Shown: in pieces, positions 7,519 to 15,008 of the stretch
Layout: each line of letters starts with the position of its first letter
Numbering within the stretch: the first letter of the stretch is position 1
NCBI GenBank assembly: GCA_946645685.1
Contig: CAMPCJ010000004.1
Location: 1 to 49,475, forward strand
Direction of reading: 5' to 3'
Source: an uncultured Clostridia bacterium
GTDB taxonomy: Bacteria; Bacillota; Clostridia; Oscillospirales; SIG627
Length of the DNA stretch: 49,475 nucleotides
Translations under genes and position numbers: made by a program
The notes under the pieces: generated by a model
The model's database searches: none
Told to the model about the DNA's origin: nothing
Seen by the model: only the letters and a program-made list of their open reading frames with translations

Positions 7519-8278
7519 ATACCGCCATCCCCCGCATCTTCAAGCGAAGATTGTCCGCGATCATGGCGATGAATTCCGAGTTGGTGGGCTTCCCCTTGCT
7601 GTTCTGCACGGTGTAGCCGAAGAAGGAGTCGATCACGTCCACGTCGCCCCGATCCCACGCCACCTCGATGGCGTGACGGATGGCGCGCTCCACCCGGCTG
7701 GGCGTGGTGTTGAACTCCTTTGCCACACCGGGATACAGCGTCTTGGTCACCTCCCCGATGACCCGGCTGTCCCGCACCACCATGATGATGGCGTATCGCA
7801 GGTATTGATAGCCCTTGATGTGCGCCGGGATCCCCACCTGATGGATGATCCGGGTGACCTGAGCCTCCAGATCGAAATCGTCCTCCAGCCGAAAGCGATC
7901 CATTTCCGTCACCTGCATGATCTTGTCCGCCAGCGCGTCGTAGTCGAAGGGACGGATCACCACGCTGGATACCCCGCCGGCAAAAGCGTCCTCCAAAATT
8001 TGCCGCCCGGTGACGGCGGTGACCAGAATAAACTTGGGCGCCTTCGTTTTCATGGTGCGCTTCACCTCCCGGATCAGGCTGGCAAGGTCATAGCCGGGAA
8101 ACCACAGATCCAGAAGGACGACGTCCGGCGAAAGCCTGATGATCTCCCGCAGCGCCTCCTGTCCGTCCCCCGTGTCGCCAACCACGGAAAAGCCCAGGTT
8201 GGAAAGGCTCTCCCGGCAGACGAAGCGGAAATCGTTTCCCGCGTCGATGATGTACACTTTCTTGGCATTCTCTTTCAT
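7517..8278 (-). CDS. spo0A: Stage 0 sporulation response regulator Spo0A
   Basis: Spo0A is the master transcription factor for entry into sporulation; phosphorylation frees its DNA-binding domain to bind 0A boxes. This 253-residue protein has a receiver domain (residues 6-122), a linker and a strongly conserved C-terminal effector domain from about 137 ([52 protein letters not shown]). The phospho-acceptor is D57 in VVLLDLWFP. The receiver is odd: the acidic pair near the N-terminus reads D12-A13 where B. subtilis has two aspartates, and the switch lysine is R109 (VVIRPFD). T87 is kept. spoIVB lies directly upstream on the same strand, as in other endospore formers. An AGGAGG-like site (CGGAGGAAAAGA) precedes the ATG. 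Confidence 0.97.
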   Translation of the reverse strand: MKENAKKVYIIDAGNDFRFVCRESLSNLGFSVVGDTGDGQEALREIIRLSPDVVLLDLWFPGYDLASLIREVKRTMKTKAPKFILVTAVTGRQILEDAFAGGVSSVVIRPFDYDALADKIMQVTEMDRFRLEDDFDLEAQVTRIIHQVGIPAHIKGYQYLRYAIIMVVRDSRVIGEVTKTLYPGVAKEFNTTPSRVERAIRHAIEVAWDRGDVDVIDSFFGYTVQNSKGKPTNSEFIAMIADNLRLKMRGMAV

Positions 8279-8299
8279 GTTCTTTTCCTCCGTTTATGT

Positions 8300-8313
8300 G
8301 CAGCCGCGGCTGC
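8300..8313 (-). promoter_or_regulatory. 5'-leader hairpin of spo0A
   Basis: GCAGCCGCGGCTGC is a perfect 14-base palindrome about 10 bases upstream of the spo0A ribosome site and downstream of its promoter. On the plus strand it is followed by seven T, but no gene ends there. Confidence 0.35.
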
Positions 8314-8351
8314 GCTTTTTTTGTCCCGTCCGGTCTGTCGGGTCCTTTGAT

Positions 8352-8380
8352 AATTTACCAAATATTGGCAAAAAGCGCAA
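8352..8380 (-). promoter_or_regulatory. Sigma-A-type promoter of spo0A
   Basis: On the minus strand TTGCGC (8380-8375) and TAAATT (8357-8352) are separated by 17 bases, giving a leader of about 65 bases. Confidence 0.55.
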
Positions 8381-8493
8381 GGGGTTTTAAAAAAGTTTTT
8401 GCCAAAAAATGGAAATTTTAGCAAAGTGGACAAAAGCGGCGCCCCTTTTTTTTCGCCCTTTCAACAAAGGGGAGAGGGAGAAGTGGAACAAAT

Positions 8494-8500
8494 TGTCGAA
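8494..8500 (+). promoter_or_regulatory. Putative 0A box upstream of spo0A
   Basis: TGTCGAA matches the Spo0A-binding heptamer TGNCGAA. It lies just past the spoIVB terminator and about 115 bases upstream of the spo0A -35. The heptamer alone can occur by chance, but the position is that of autoregulatory boxes in Bacillus. Confidence 0.5.
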
Positions 8501-8503
8501 ATC

Positions 8504-8534
8504 AAAAGCGGCCTGCCCCTGTGGGACAGACCGC
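8504..8534 (-). terminator. Intrinsic terminator after spoIVB
   Basis: On the minus strand GCGGTCTGTCCC pairs with GGGCAGGCCGC apart from two mismatches and is followed by TTTTGATTT. It would separate spoIVB from spo0A transcription, perhaps incompletely. Confidence 0.7.
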
Positions 8535-8544
8535 TCTTCCCGGT

Positions 8545-9738
8545 TTATGCCGCTTTTGGCGCGCTTTCGCGCATGCCGTCGCTTTTGAGCATATTTTCAA
8601 GGAAAATGCCGTATCCCTCTTCGGGCGAACGCACCATGACGTGCGTCACGGCGCCGATCAGCTTCCCGTTTTGCAGGATGGGACTTCCGCTCATTCCTTG
8701 AATGATGCCGCCCGTTTTCTCCAAAAGCTCGGGATCCGTCACCCGGATCACAAAGTTTTTGGTCTGGCTGTTCGGATCGCAGATCTCTTCGATCCGCGCG
8801 TCATACGCCTTCTTTCCGCTCTCGTCGATCTGACAGAGGATGGTCACTTTCCCCGGCTTGACCTCGTCCTTCAACGCCACGGGGACGGCTTCTCCATCCG
8901 CCCGGGACTGCGCATCCTTCGCCGTTCCGTAGATCCCGGTGGGCGTGTTGGCGCGCAGCTCGCCGATCGTTTCATCCGTGAGCGTTCCTCGAACTTCTCC
9001 GGGCTGGGCGGGTGTTCCCCGCTTGGCGCCCTCGGGCTTGACCTTGCAGACGCTTCCGCCGCGCAGGGGCAGGAGCGCACCGCTTTCCGCGTCGCAGATG
9101 CCGTGCCCCAACCCCGCGAAACTCCCTGTGCGCGGGTCGATAAAGGTTACCGTGCCGATCCCGGCGGCGGCTTCCCGCACCCAGAGCCCGGCGCGCCAAA
9201 CGCCGGCGGGATCTCTGACAGGCGTCAGGGTCACGTCCGTTTCCCTGCCGTTTCTTTCCAGGGTGACGGTCATCGCGCTGCCGCCGCATTTGGCGAGGAG
9301 CTTGGTGAAGGACGCCGCGCCTCGCAGCGCCACACCGTCCACCCGCAAAAGCCTGTCACCCGGCTGTATGCCCGCTTCCGTGGCAGGGGATTTCTCTGTC
9401 CCCTCCACCGGTCCCGTCCCGGAAACCAGAAGCCCGTCGATCTCCATGCGGATGCCGAACAACTCGCCTCCCGGAATGAGATCCATCCGCTCGAAGGACT
9501 CCACCCGGACTTCCTTCACCGGCAGGATGCCGAAAGCAAGGATCCGGCCCTTTTCCGCGCCGTCCTCTTCCTCAGCTTCCGTTTTCAGGGAAAAGCAAAG
9601 CTTGCTTTCCACGTCCTCTCCCGCAAAGCGGCTGATCCTGTCCGGATAGACCACCTGTCCCAAAGCGACCAGGGATAAAACCAGGAAGAAAAGAATGGAA
9701 GCGCCCTTGAGAGCGCGCTTTACGGTTTTCTTTCCCAT
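8545..9738 (-). CDS. spoIVB: SpoIVB signalling serine peptidase (S55)
   Basis: SpoIVB is made in the forespore and cleaves a component of the SpoIVFA/SpoIVFB/BofA complex to trigger pro-sigma-K processing in the mother cell. The 397-residue protein has an N-terminal transmembrane anchor (ALKGASILFFLVLSLVALGQ), a PDZ domain (about 110-195, with EAGIQPGDRLLRVDGVALR) and the S55 peptidase domain. The catalytic histidine lies in FAGLGHGICD and the serine in GGIIQGMSGSPILQNGKLIG. The start at 9738 is preferred over the track's 9909 because the TM anchor then lies near the N-terminus and the extra codons hold a sigma-G-like promoter. It precedes spo0A, the classical endospore-former order. Confidence 0.93.
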   Translation of the reverse strand: MGKKTVKRALKGASILFFLVLSLVALGQVVYPDRISRFAGEDVESKLCFSLKTEAEEEDGAEKGRILAFGILPVKEVRVESFERMDLIPGGELFGIRMEIDGLLVSGTGPVEGTEKSPATEAGIQPGDRLLRVDGVALRGAASFTKLLAKCGGSAMTVTLERNGRETDVTLTPVRDPAGVWRAGLWVREAAAGIGTVTFIDPRTGSFAGLGHGICDAESGALLPLRGGSVCKVKPEGAKRGTPAQPGEVRGTLTDETIGELRANTPTGIYGTAKDAQSRADGEAVPVALKDEVKPGKVTILCQIDESGKKAYDARIEEICDPNSQTKNFVIRVTDPELLEKTGGIIQGMSGSPILQNGKLIGAVTHVMVRSPEEGYGIFLENMLKSDGMRESAPKAA

Positions 9739-9780
9739 GGCTTGTTTTCCCTTCTTTTGTCCGTTTTTTTCGGACAAGGT

Positions 9781-9810
9781 TACTATGCGCCTTTGCGGGA
9801 TAAAATATGT
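9781..9810 (-). promoter_or_regulatory. Putative sigma-G promoter of spoIVB
   Basis: On the minus strand ACATA (9810-9806) and CATAGTA (9787-9781) are separated by 18 bases. This fits the forespore sigma-G pattern gHATR-N17/18-CATNHTA in all but the first base. B. subtilis spoIVB is transcribed by sigma-F and sigma-G. Confidence 0.5.
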
Positions 9811-9907
9811 CTTGGGAAAAACGGCAGTTTTTTGAATTCTGTTGCTTTTTTTCATGGCTTGATGTAAAATATCTTCATAATACCATGAGAAAGGCAGGAG
9901 GGATCCC

Positions 9908-10462
9908 ATGGCGTTTGACGTACAGGAGACCGGGTTCGGCGGCGTAACGGAGTATCTGGCTCCCCTTTCGGAAAAAAGACTCGTTCTGCCCCGGCAGCTT
10001 GCCGTGATCGGCGGCGGCGTGCTGGCGTTCGGGGCTTTGGTGACCGCGGCGCTGTTCTTTCCCGCGCTGACGCCTCTCTTTCTGCTTCTCGCGGTGGGAT
10101 TCGTTTTTCTCCTTTGGTTTTTATGGCGCTATACCCAGATCGAGTATGAGTACGTCATCGCCCAGGGGGAAATGACCTTTTCCGTCATCTACGGCAAAAA
10201 AAGCCGGCGGGACGTGTTTTCCTTTCCCGTCAAGCAAGCGGAGCGCATCGTTTCCTATCAGGCGGAAAAAGACGCTTGCGATGCCTTTCCCGCCGACGAG
10301 ACCCGTTTTTACGCCTCCTCCTTTTCGGATGCGGATACCCTTTGCGCCCTTGTCACGTTGGAGGACGGCAGGAAGGTGCGCCTCTTTTTCCGGGGAACGG
10401 AGCGGGCGGTGAGCGCTCTGCGCCGCGCCAATCCCGGCGCCGTAAGGGTGAAAAAGGCGTAA
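9908..10462 (+). CDS. Two-TM membrane protein with PH-like C-terminal domain
   Basis: The 184-residue protein has two adjacent transmembrane helices at about residues 30-75 (LAVIGGGVLAFGALVTAALFF and LTPLFLLLAVGFVFLLWFLW). A cytoplasmic beta-rich domain follows (YEYVIAQGEMTFSVIYGKKSRRDVFSF, then LVTLEDGRKVRLFF), resembling the bacterial PH/YcxB-like fold. It is similar in layout to small Clostridia DUF6106-type proteins, but I cannot confirm the family. AGGAGGGATCCC provides the ribosome site. It is divergent from spoIVB and precedes the HtrA gene by about 100 bases. No function can be assigned. Confidence 0.75.
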   Translation: MAFDVQETGFGGVTEYLAPLSEKRLVLPRQLAVIGGGVLAFGALVTAALFFPALTPLFLLLAVGFVFLLWFLWRYTQIEYEYVIAQGEMTFSVIYGKKSRRDVFSFPVKQAERIVSYQAEKDACDAFPADETRFYASSFSDADTLCALVTLEDGRKVRLFFRGTERAVSALRRANPGAVRVKKA

Positions 10463-10562
10463 AGCGTTTTTCATACACTTTTCACACAGTTTTCAAGTTT
10501 TTCCTTTACAATACAGGCGAAAAGTAAGCGGGAGATCCCGCACAGAAAGGATCGTGACAAAT

Positions 10563-11951
10563 ATGACAGACGAATTTTTTGATCCTGGCAGACAAACGCC
10601 GGAAGAGGCCGTCCCCCAAACGACGCAGCCCGAAACAACTTCCGCGCCCGATCCGGAGCCTCGGCAGCCGGAGACGGCTTATCCTCCGTACGGAGCAGGG
10701 CAGGGATCCGCCCCCTCCGGGAATTGGAACTATGCCCCCCCGTCGGCGGAACGAACCCCCGCCGGAGCGGGTGAGAAGGTGAAAAAACGCCGCACAGGCG
10801 TCATCGTGGGGGTCACCCTGGCTTGCGTGACCAACTTTGTTTTGCTGGTGGCGGTGATCCTGCTGGCTGTGTTTGTGATGAATCACTCCCTGTCCGGACA
10901 GAGCCGTCTCGTGGCTGGGGAAAGCTCCACGGCGGAGGAAAAGGTCAGCAATACCCCCATCGGAACGGATGAACCCCGCAACGGCAGCGGCGCCATCGTC
11001 AACCCGGACTATACCGGCGACACCATGACCCCCGCCCAGCTTTACGAACAAAACGTGGACAGCGTGGTTTACGTGGAAGCCACTTACTCCAACGGCAAGT
11101 CCATGGGCTCCGGCTTCGTCATCGACGATGAGAACGGCTACATTCTCACCAACCACCACGTGGTCAATAAGGCGACGAAGGTCGCCATCACCCTGGTGAA
11201 CGGGGACAGCTATGAAGCCACCGTCATTGGCGGCGACGAGATCAACGATATCGCCGTTTTGAAGGTGGAAGCCAAGGGACTGAGAAAAGTCACCGTGGGC
11301 GACTCCGATTCGATCGTCATCGGCAGCTACGTGAACGTCATCGGCAACCCGCTGGGTGAGCTGACCTTCACCATCACCCGGGGCATCATCGGCGCGGTGG
11401 GACGTTCCATCAACACCGGCGAGTACAACGTGAACGTGTTTCAGACCGACGCCGCCATCAACGAAGGCAACTCCGGCGGCCCCGCCTTTGACGACCAGGG
11501 CAGGGTCATCGGCATCGCCTCCGCCAAATACGCCGACGTGGCGGTAGAGGGCATCGGCTTCTGCATCCCCATCAACGACGCGCTGCGGGTCGCCAAGGAT
11601 CTGGTGGATTACGGCTACGTGAAGGGTCGTCCCAACTTCGGCATCGCCGTCTCCACGTCCTCCGGCTACGCCACCACCACGGACGCCTTCGGACGCCGCC
11701 ATCTCATTGAGACCACCCCCGGCGCCGTCGTGGAGGAGATCTCCGAGAACGGGTGCGCCGCCAAAGCGGGCGTGAAGGTGGGCGACATCATCACCAAGTT
11801 GAACGATACGAAGATCACCACCGCCGCCGATCTGATCAACGCCAAGTTGACCCATAAGGCGGGCGATACCGTCACGCTGGAGATTTTCCGCGACGACGAA
11901 CTCATCACCGTTACCGTGACGTTGGATGAGTATCAACCAAGCGATAAGTAA
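10563..11951 (+). CDS. HtrA/DegP-family membrane-anchored serine protease
   Basis: The 462-residue protein degrades or refolds damaged envelope proteins. A proline-rich cytoplasmic N-terminus (about 1-80) is followed by one TM helix (TGVIVGVTLACVTNFVLLVAV). The trypsin-like domain has the catalytic histidine in ILTNHHVV, aspartate in NDIAVLKV and serine in NEGNSGGPAF. One PDZ domain (from about 360, GCAAKAGVKVGDIITKLNDT) closes the protein. This is the layout of B. subtilis HtrA/YycK/YvtA-type proteins. A GTG nine bases earlier (10554) is an alternative start, closer to the AGAAAGG site. A terminator follows. Confidence 0.93.
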   Translation: MTDEFFDPGRQTPEEAVPQTTQPETTSAPDPEPRQPETAYPPYGAGQGSAPSGNWNYAPPSAERTPAGAGEKVKKRRTGVIVGVTLACVTNFVLLVAVILLAVFVMNHSLSGQSRLVAGESSTAEEKVSNTPIGTDEPRNGSGAIVNPDYTGDTMTPAQLYEQNVDSVVYVEATYSNGKSMGSGFVIDDENGYILTNHHVVNKATKVAITLVNGDSYEATVIGGDEINDIAVLKVEAKGLRKVTVGDSDSIVIGSYVNVIGNPLGELTFTITRGIIGAVGRSINTGEYNVNVFQTDAAINEGNSGGPAFDDQGRVIGIASAKYADVAVEGIGFCIPINDALRVAKDLVDYGYVKGRPNFGIAVSTSSGYATTTDAFGRRHLIETTPGAVVEEISENGCAAKAGVKVGDIITKLNDTKITTAADLINAKLTHKAGDTVTLEIFRDDELITVTVTLDEYQPSDK

Positions 11952-11974
11952 GAGTTGATCCACGCAAAAAAACG

Positions 11975-12008
11975 GCGGCTCGGCGAACGATCGCCGGGTC
12001 GCTTCTTT
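11975..12008 (+). terminator. Intrinsic terminator after the HtrA gene
   Basis: GCGGCTCGGCG pairs with CGCCGGGTCGC (with two G-U pairs) around an AACGAT loop, followed by TTCTTT. A seven-A run precedes it. Confidence 0.75.
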
Positions 12009-12023
12009 GTACCAGGAGATGCT

Positions 12024-12030
12024 TTCGACA
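12024..12030 (-). promoter_or_regulatory. Possible 0A box before the macro-like gene
   Basis: TTCGACA is the complement of the 0A heptamer TGTCGAA and lies 8 bases upstream of the -35. Several such heptamers are expected by chance in a window this size, so this is weak. Confidence 0.25.
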
Positions 12031-12038
12031 AAAGATGA

Positions 12039-12066
12039 TTGCTTTTTTTTCTTTTTTTGTTATAAT
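12039..12066 (+). promoter_or_regulatory. Sigma-A-type promoter of the macro-like gene
   Basis: TTGCTT (12039-12044) and a perfect TATAAT (12061-12066) are separated by 16 bases, with a T-rich spacer. Confidence 0.65.
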
Positions 12067-12072
12067 AAAGGG

Positions 12073-12131
12073 TAGCGAGGCTGTCAGCCTGCGTTCGTGA
12101 AGGACGGAAGCCAGACTGAGTATCATGCGGA
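12073..12131 (+). promoter_or_regulatory. Structured 5' leader of unknown class
   Basis: The leader between the predicted start and the AAAGGAG site can fold AGGCT-GTC-AGCCT (5 bp) and CGTTC-GTGAA-GGACG (5 bp with a G-U pair), followed by GGAAGCCAGACTG. I compared it by eye with SRP RNA, c-di-GMP-I and other common riboswitch cores and found no convincing match. Confidence 0.3.
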
Positions 12132-12143
12132 AAGGAGACGTCT

Positions 12144-13097
12144 ATGGCGATCTTTTTGTGCCGGCGTCCGCCGGAGAACGCGTCCTATCTCACGCTCATT
12201 CCCGTAGTACGCAAAATGTTTTCCCTGCACCCGGTCCCCGTGGCTCTGCGCGCCCTTATCCCTGCCGGCAGCAACATCCCGCCCCTGCGACCGGAGGGGA
12301 CCTGCTACAACGACGTGGACAACACGCTCTTTCTCCGTTTGCCGAAAAAAATGACCCGGGAGGAACTGCTTCCCGTTTATGAAAGCGCTCTGCGGATCGC
12401 CAAAGACCGGCAGGAAAAGGGCGTTTTGATGCCCCTCATCCCCGTGGACGGATCCCCGTTTCCCGCGCTGGAAGCGGCGCGCCTTGCCACGGAAACGAAC
12501 GACGGCGAGCAAAACGTGTACCTTCTGTGGTTCGGCGACGCTCCCGAAGTGCCCTCGGATCTGGCGGAAAAGATGAGCGCCATGCCTGCCGCCCTGCTGC
12601 GGCTGGAGAAGGAGCCTGTCCGCCGCCGCGGCGCCGTCCCCGCGCCGTCCGCGCACTTTGCCCCGCCTCCGCCCACTGCTTCCCTCCAAGAGCATGCCCC
12701 GGCAAGCCAAAGTAAGGCGGTCTCTTCCGGGCTGGAAGAGCGGCTCGCCGACCTGGACGCGGGCTTTTCCGACACCCTGCTGCGCCTCATCGATGAGCGG
12801 GGCATGACGGACGCGCAGTGTTATAAAGCGGCGAACGTGGACAGAAAGCTCTTCTCCAAGATCCGGTCCGACGCCGCCTACCATCCCTCCAAGCCCACGG
12901 CGGTCGCCTTTGCGGTGGCGCTCAGGCTCTCCCTTCCGGAGACGGAAGCCTTCCTGAAGAAAGCGGGCTACGCCCTGTCCGACGCGGATCGCTTCGACGT
13001 GATCGTCGCCTATTTTCTCGAGAAAGGCGAGCACGATCTCTTCGCCATCAACGAAGCGCTTTTTGCCTTCGATCAGCCCCTTCTGGGCTCCCTGTAA
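12144..13097 (+). CDS. Degenerate macro-domain-like protein with conserved Clostridia C-terminal domain
   Basis: The 317-residue protein appears to join two parts. Residues about 30-155 resemble the second half of a macro domain ([22 protein letters not shown], then [24 protein letters not shown]), but the NAAN ADP-ribose-binding loop of intact macro domains is missing. A proline- and alanine-rich linker (about 160-200) leads to a helical C-terminal domain ([32 protein letters not shown], ending [18 protein letters not shown]). That second domain looks helix-turn-helix-like and, from memory, is appended to several unrelated N-terminal domains in Clostridia. AAAGGAG lies 6 bases before the ATG. 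ADP-ribose binding is doubtful; the function is unknown. Confidence 0.7.
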   Translation: MAIFLCRRPPENASYLTLIPVVRKMFSLHPVPVALRALIPAGSNIPPLRPEGTCYNDVDNTLFLRLPKKMTREELLPVYESALRIAKDRQEKGVLMPLIPVDGSPFPALEAARLATETNDGEQNVYLLWFGDAPEVPSDLAEKMSAMPAALLRLEKEPVRRRGAVPAPSAHFAPPPPTASLQEHAPASQSKAVSSGLEERLADLDAGFSDTLLRLIDERGMTDAQCYKAANVDRKLFSKIRSDAAYHPSKPTAVAFAVALRLSLPETEAFLKKAGYALSDADRFDVIVAYFLEKGEHDLFAINEALFAFDQPLLGSL

Positions 13098-13103
13098 AGT
13101 ACG

Positions 13104-13136
13104 AAAAACGGCGTTTCCCGGGAAACGCCGTTTTTT
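13104..13136. terminator. Intrinsic terminator after the macro-like gene
   Basis: AAAAACGGCGTTTCCC and GGGAAACGCCGTTTTT form a perfect 32-base palindrome followed by another T. The pairing nearest the centre would open to form the loop. Confidence 0.9.
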
Positions 13137-13196
13137 CACGTTTTACGGCGGAGGTTGTGCAAAGGCGGCCTTTTTCCGAAAAAAACACAAAAGGGT

Positions 13197-13225
13197 TTGA
13201 AAATCAACACGGTTTCGTGTATAAT
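13197..13225 (+). promoter_or_regulatory. Sigma-A promoter of the lgt operon
   Basis: TTGAAA (13197-13202) and a perfect TATAAT (13220-13225) are separated by 17 bases; the leader to the lgt ATG is about 30 bases. Confidence 0.8.
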
Positions 13226-13260
13226 GAAGAATGGATTGTTGTTCAGACAAGGAGGAAAAG

Positions 13261-14151
13261 ATGTTTTTCGATCCCGATAACGTAACGGTCGTTGAATTTC
13301 CCGGATTCGGCTGGGGACCCTGGCGATTGAACCGGTTTTTGGTGAAGGAGCTGTTCGGGCGTTTCTCCATCGCCTGGTACGGCGTCATCATCTGCGTGGG
13401 CATTATCCTGGCGGCGTTTGTCATCCTGCATAACGCCAAAAAGCGGGAAGGGTTCAACAGCGAATCCTTTTCGGACTATTTTCTCGCCGCCCTGCCCCTG
13501 TCCATCGTGGGCGCCCGGTTGATGTACGTTTTGACCAGTCTGGATCAGTACCGGAACTTTGTGGACGTGTTCAAGATCTGGGAAGGCGGGCTTGCCGTCT
13601 ACGGCGGCGTCATTTTCGGCACGCTGGCGGTGTGGATCGTCAGCCGCGTGAAAAAGGACTCCTTTTGGAAGGCGCTGGACGCCATCGTCCCCGGGCTGAT
13701 CCTGGCGCAGGCGATCGGCCGCTGGGGCAACTTCGTCAACGGCGAAGCCCACGGCACCGTCACCTCGCTCCCCTGGGGCATGACCGTCAACGGAGAAGGG
13801 CCCTTCCATCCCACCTTCTTTTATGAAATGCTGGTGACCCTGTCCGGCTTTTTCCTGCTGCAGTTCCTTCTGTACCGCCGCAAAGCGTTCGACGGGGAGA
13901 TCCTCTGCGGCTATATGGTGTGGTACGGCGTGGGGCGCACCCTGGTGGAGGGACTCCGCACCGACTCCCTGTACGTGGGACCCTTCCGCATCAGCCAGGT
14001 CATCGGCGTGACCAGCGCCCTGGCGGGCGTCATCCTGTTTTTCCTGCTCCGCGCCGGAAGCAAGCGGGCGCGCCCCGCTCCGGAAGCGCAGGGGACGACG
14101 GAAGAAGAAACGCCGGAAGAAAAAGAAGCCGATCAAAGGGAGGAAGAGTGA
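13261..14151 (+). CDS. lgt: Prolipoprotein diacylglyceryl transferase
   Basis: Lgt transfers diacylglycerol from phosphatidylglycerol to the lipobox cysteine of prolipoproteins, the first step in lipoprotein maturation at the membrane. The 296-residue protein has about seven TM helices, the N-terminal motif [13 protein letters not shown], the Lgt signature [13 protein letters not shown] at about 157-169 and the late [17 protein letters not shown] segment. The tail after residue 270 is acidic. ATG at 13261 has AAGGAGG 6 bases upstream, so the track's earlier start is not used. folD starts one base after the stop, and two lipoprotein genes follow in the same operon, which are themselves substrates of this enzyme. 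Confidence 0.96.
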   Translation: MFFDPDNVTVVEFPGFGWGPWRLNRFLVKELFGRFSIAWYGVIICVGIILAAFVILHNAKKREGFNSESFSDYFLAALPLSIVGARLMYVLTSLDQYRNFVDVFKIWEGGLAVYGGVIFGTLAVWIVSRVKKDSFWKALDAIVPGLILAQAIGRWGNFVNGEAHGTVTSLPWGMTVNGEGPFHPTFFYEMLVTLSGFFLLQFLLYRRKAFDGEILCGYMVWYGVGRTLVEGLRTDSLYVGPFRISQVIGVTSALAGVILFFLLRAGSKRARPAPEAQGTTEEETPEEKEADQREEE

Positions 14152-14152
14152 T

Positions 14153-15007
14153 ATGGCAATACGGATCGATGGGAAAGCCACCGCCGCCGCCGTGCGGGCG
14201 ACCCTGGCGCGGGAAACGGAAGAATTGAAGCAAAAAACCGGCGTCACCCCCGGGCTCGCCGTGATCTTGGTGGGAGAGGATCCCGCCTCCCAGGTGTACG
14301 TGCGGAATAAAAAAAGAGGCTGTGAGGAAGTGGGCTTTCTGTCCCGGGAGTACCGCCTGCCCGGGGATTGCACCCGGGAGGAACTGCTTTCCCTCATCGG
14401 GGAATTGAACGCCGACGACGCCATTCATGGCATCCTGGTGCAGCTCCCGCTGCCCGGGCATCTGGATGATAAAGAAGTGATCGAAGCCATCGCCCCCCAA
14501 AAGGACGTGGACGCCTTTTCCTACGGCAACGTGGGGCGCATCGTCACCGGGGATTACGATTTCGTCCCCTGCACCCCCGCCGGCATTATGGAATTGCTGC
14601 GGGCGTACGACGTGGCGATCGACGGGAAAAGAGCCGTGGTCATCGGCAGGAGCAACATCGTGGGCAAGCCCATGGCGCTCCTGCTGCTCCATCAGAACGC
14701 CACCGTCACCGTGTGTCATTCCCATACCGCGGATCTGCCGGCTGTCTGCCGGGAAGCGGATATCCTGGTGGTCGCCGTGGGCAAGGCGGGCTTTGTCACC
14801 GCCGATATGGTGAAAGAAGGCGCCGTGGTCATCGACGTGGGTATGAACCGGACGGAAGCGGGGCTGGTGGGCGACGTGGATTTTGAAGCGGTGGAAAAGA
14901 AAGCCTCCAAGATCACGCCCGTTCCCGGCGGCGTGGGGCCCATGACCATTACCATGCTCCTGCGAAATACTTTGACGGCGGCAAAACGCGCTGCGGAACG
15001 GAAATAG
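14153..15007 (+). CDS. folD: Methylenetetrahydrofolate dehydrogenase/cyclohydrolase
   Basis: FolD interconverts 5,10-methylene-THF, methenyl-THF and 10-formyl-THF, feeding purine and formyl-methionine synthesis. The 284-residue protein has the catalytic segment [21 protein letters not shown] (Y50 and K54-like residues), the substrate motif [11 protein letters not shown], and the Rossmann NADP site [17 protein letters not shown], and it ends with [16 protein letters not shown]. It lies one base after lgt, and the next lipoprotein ATG follows its stop by one base. The link to lgt is probably only co-transcription. Confidence 0.96.
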   Translation: MAIRIDGKATAAAVRATLARETEELKQKTGVTPGLAVILVGEDPASQVYVRNKKRGCEEVGFLSREYRLPGDCTREELLSLIGELNADDAIHGILVQLPLPGHLDDKEVIEAIAPQKDVDAFSYGNVGRIVTGDYDFVPCTPAGIMELLRAYDVAIDGKRAVVIGRSNIVGKPMALLLLHQNATVTVCHSHTADLPAVCREADILVVAVGKAGFVTADMVKEGAVVIDVGMNRTEAGLVGDVDFEAVEKKASKITPVPGGVGPMTITMLLRNTLTAAKRAAERK

Positions 15008-15008
15008 C

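Noticed and set aside
12024-12030. Sporulation control of the macro-like gene through a 0A box
   Set aside because: One 7-base match is expected several times by chance in this window and there is no second box or known link.
12067-12143. SRP RNA or c-di-GMP-I riboswitch in the leader
   Set aside because: The SRP core CAGGTCCGGAAGGAAGCA and the GEMM core with tetraloop receptor are not present; only scattered similarity.
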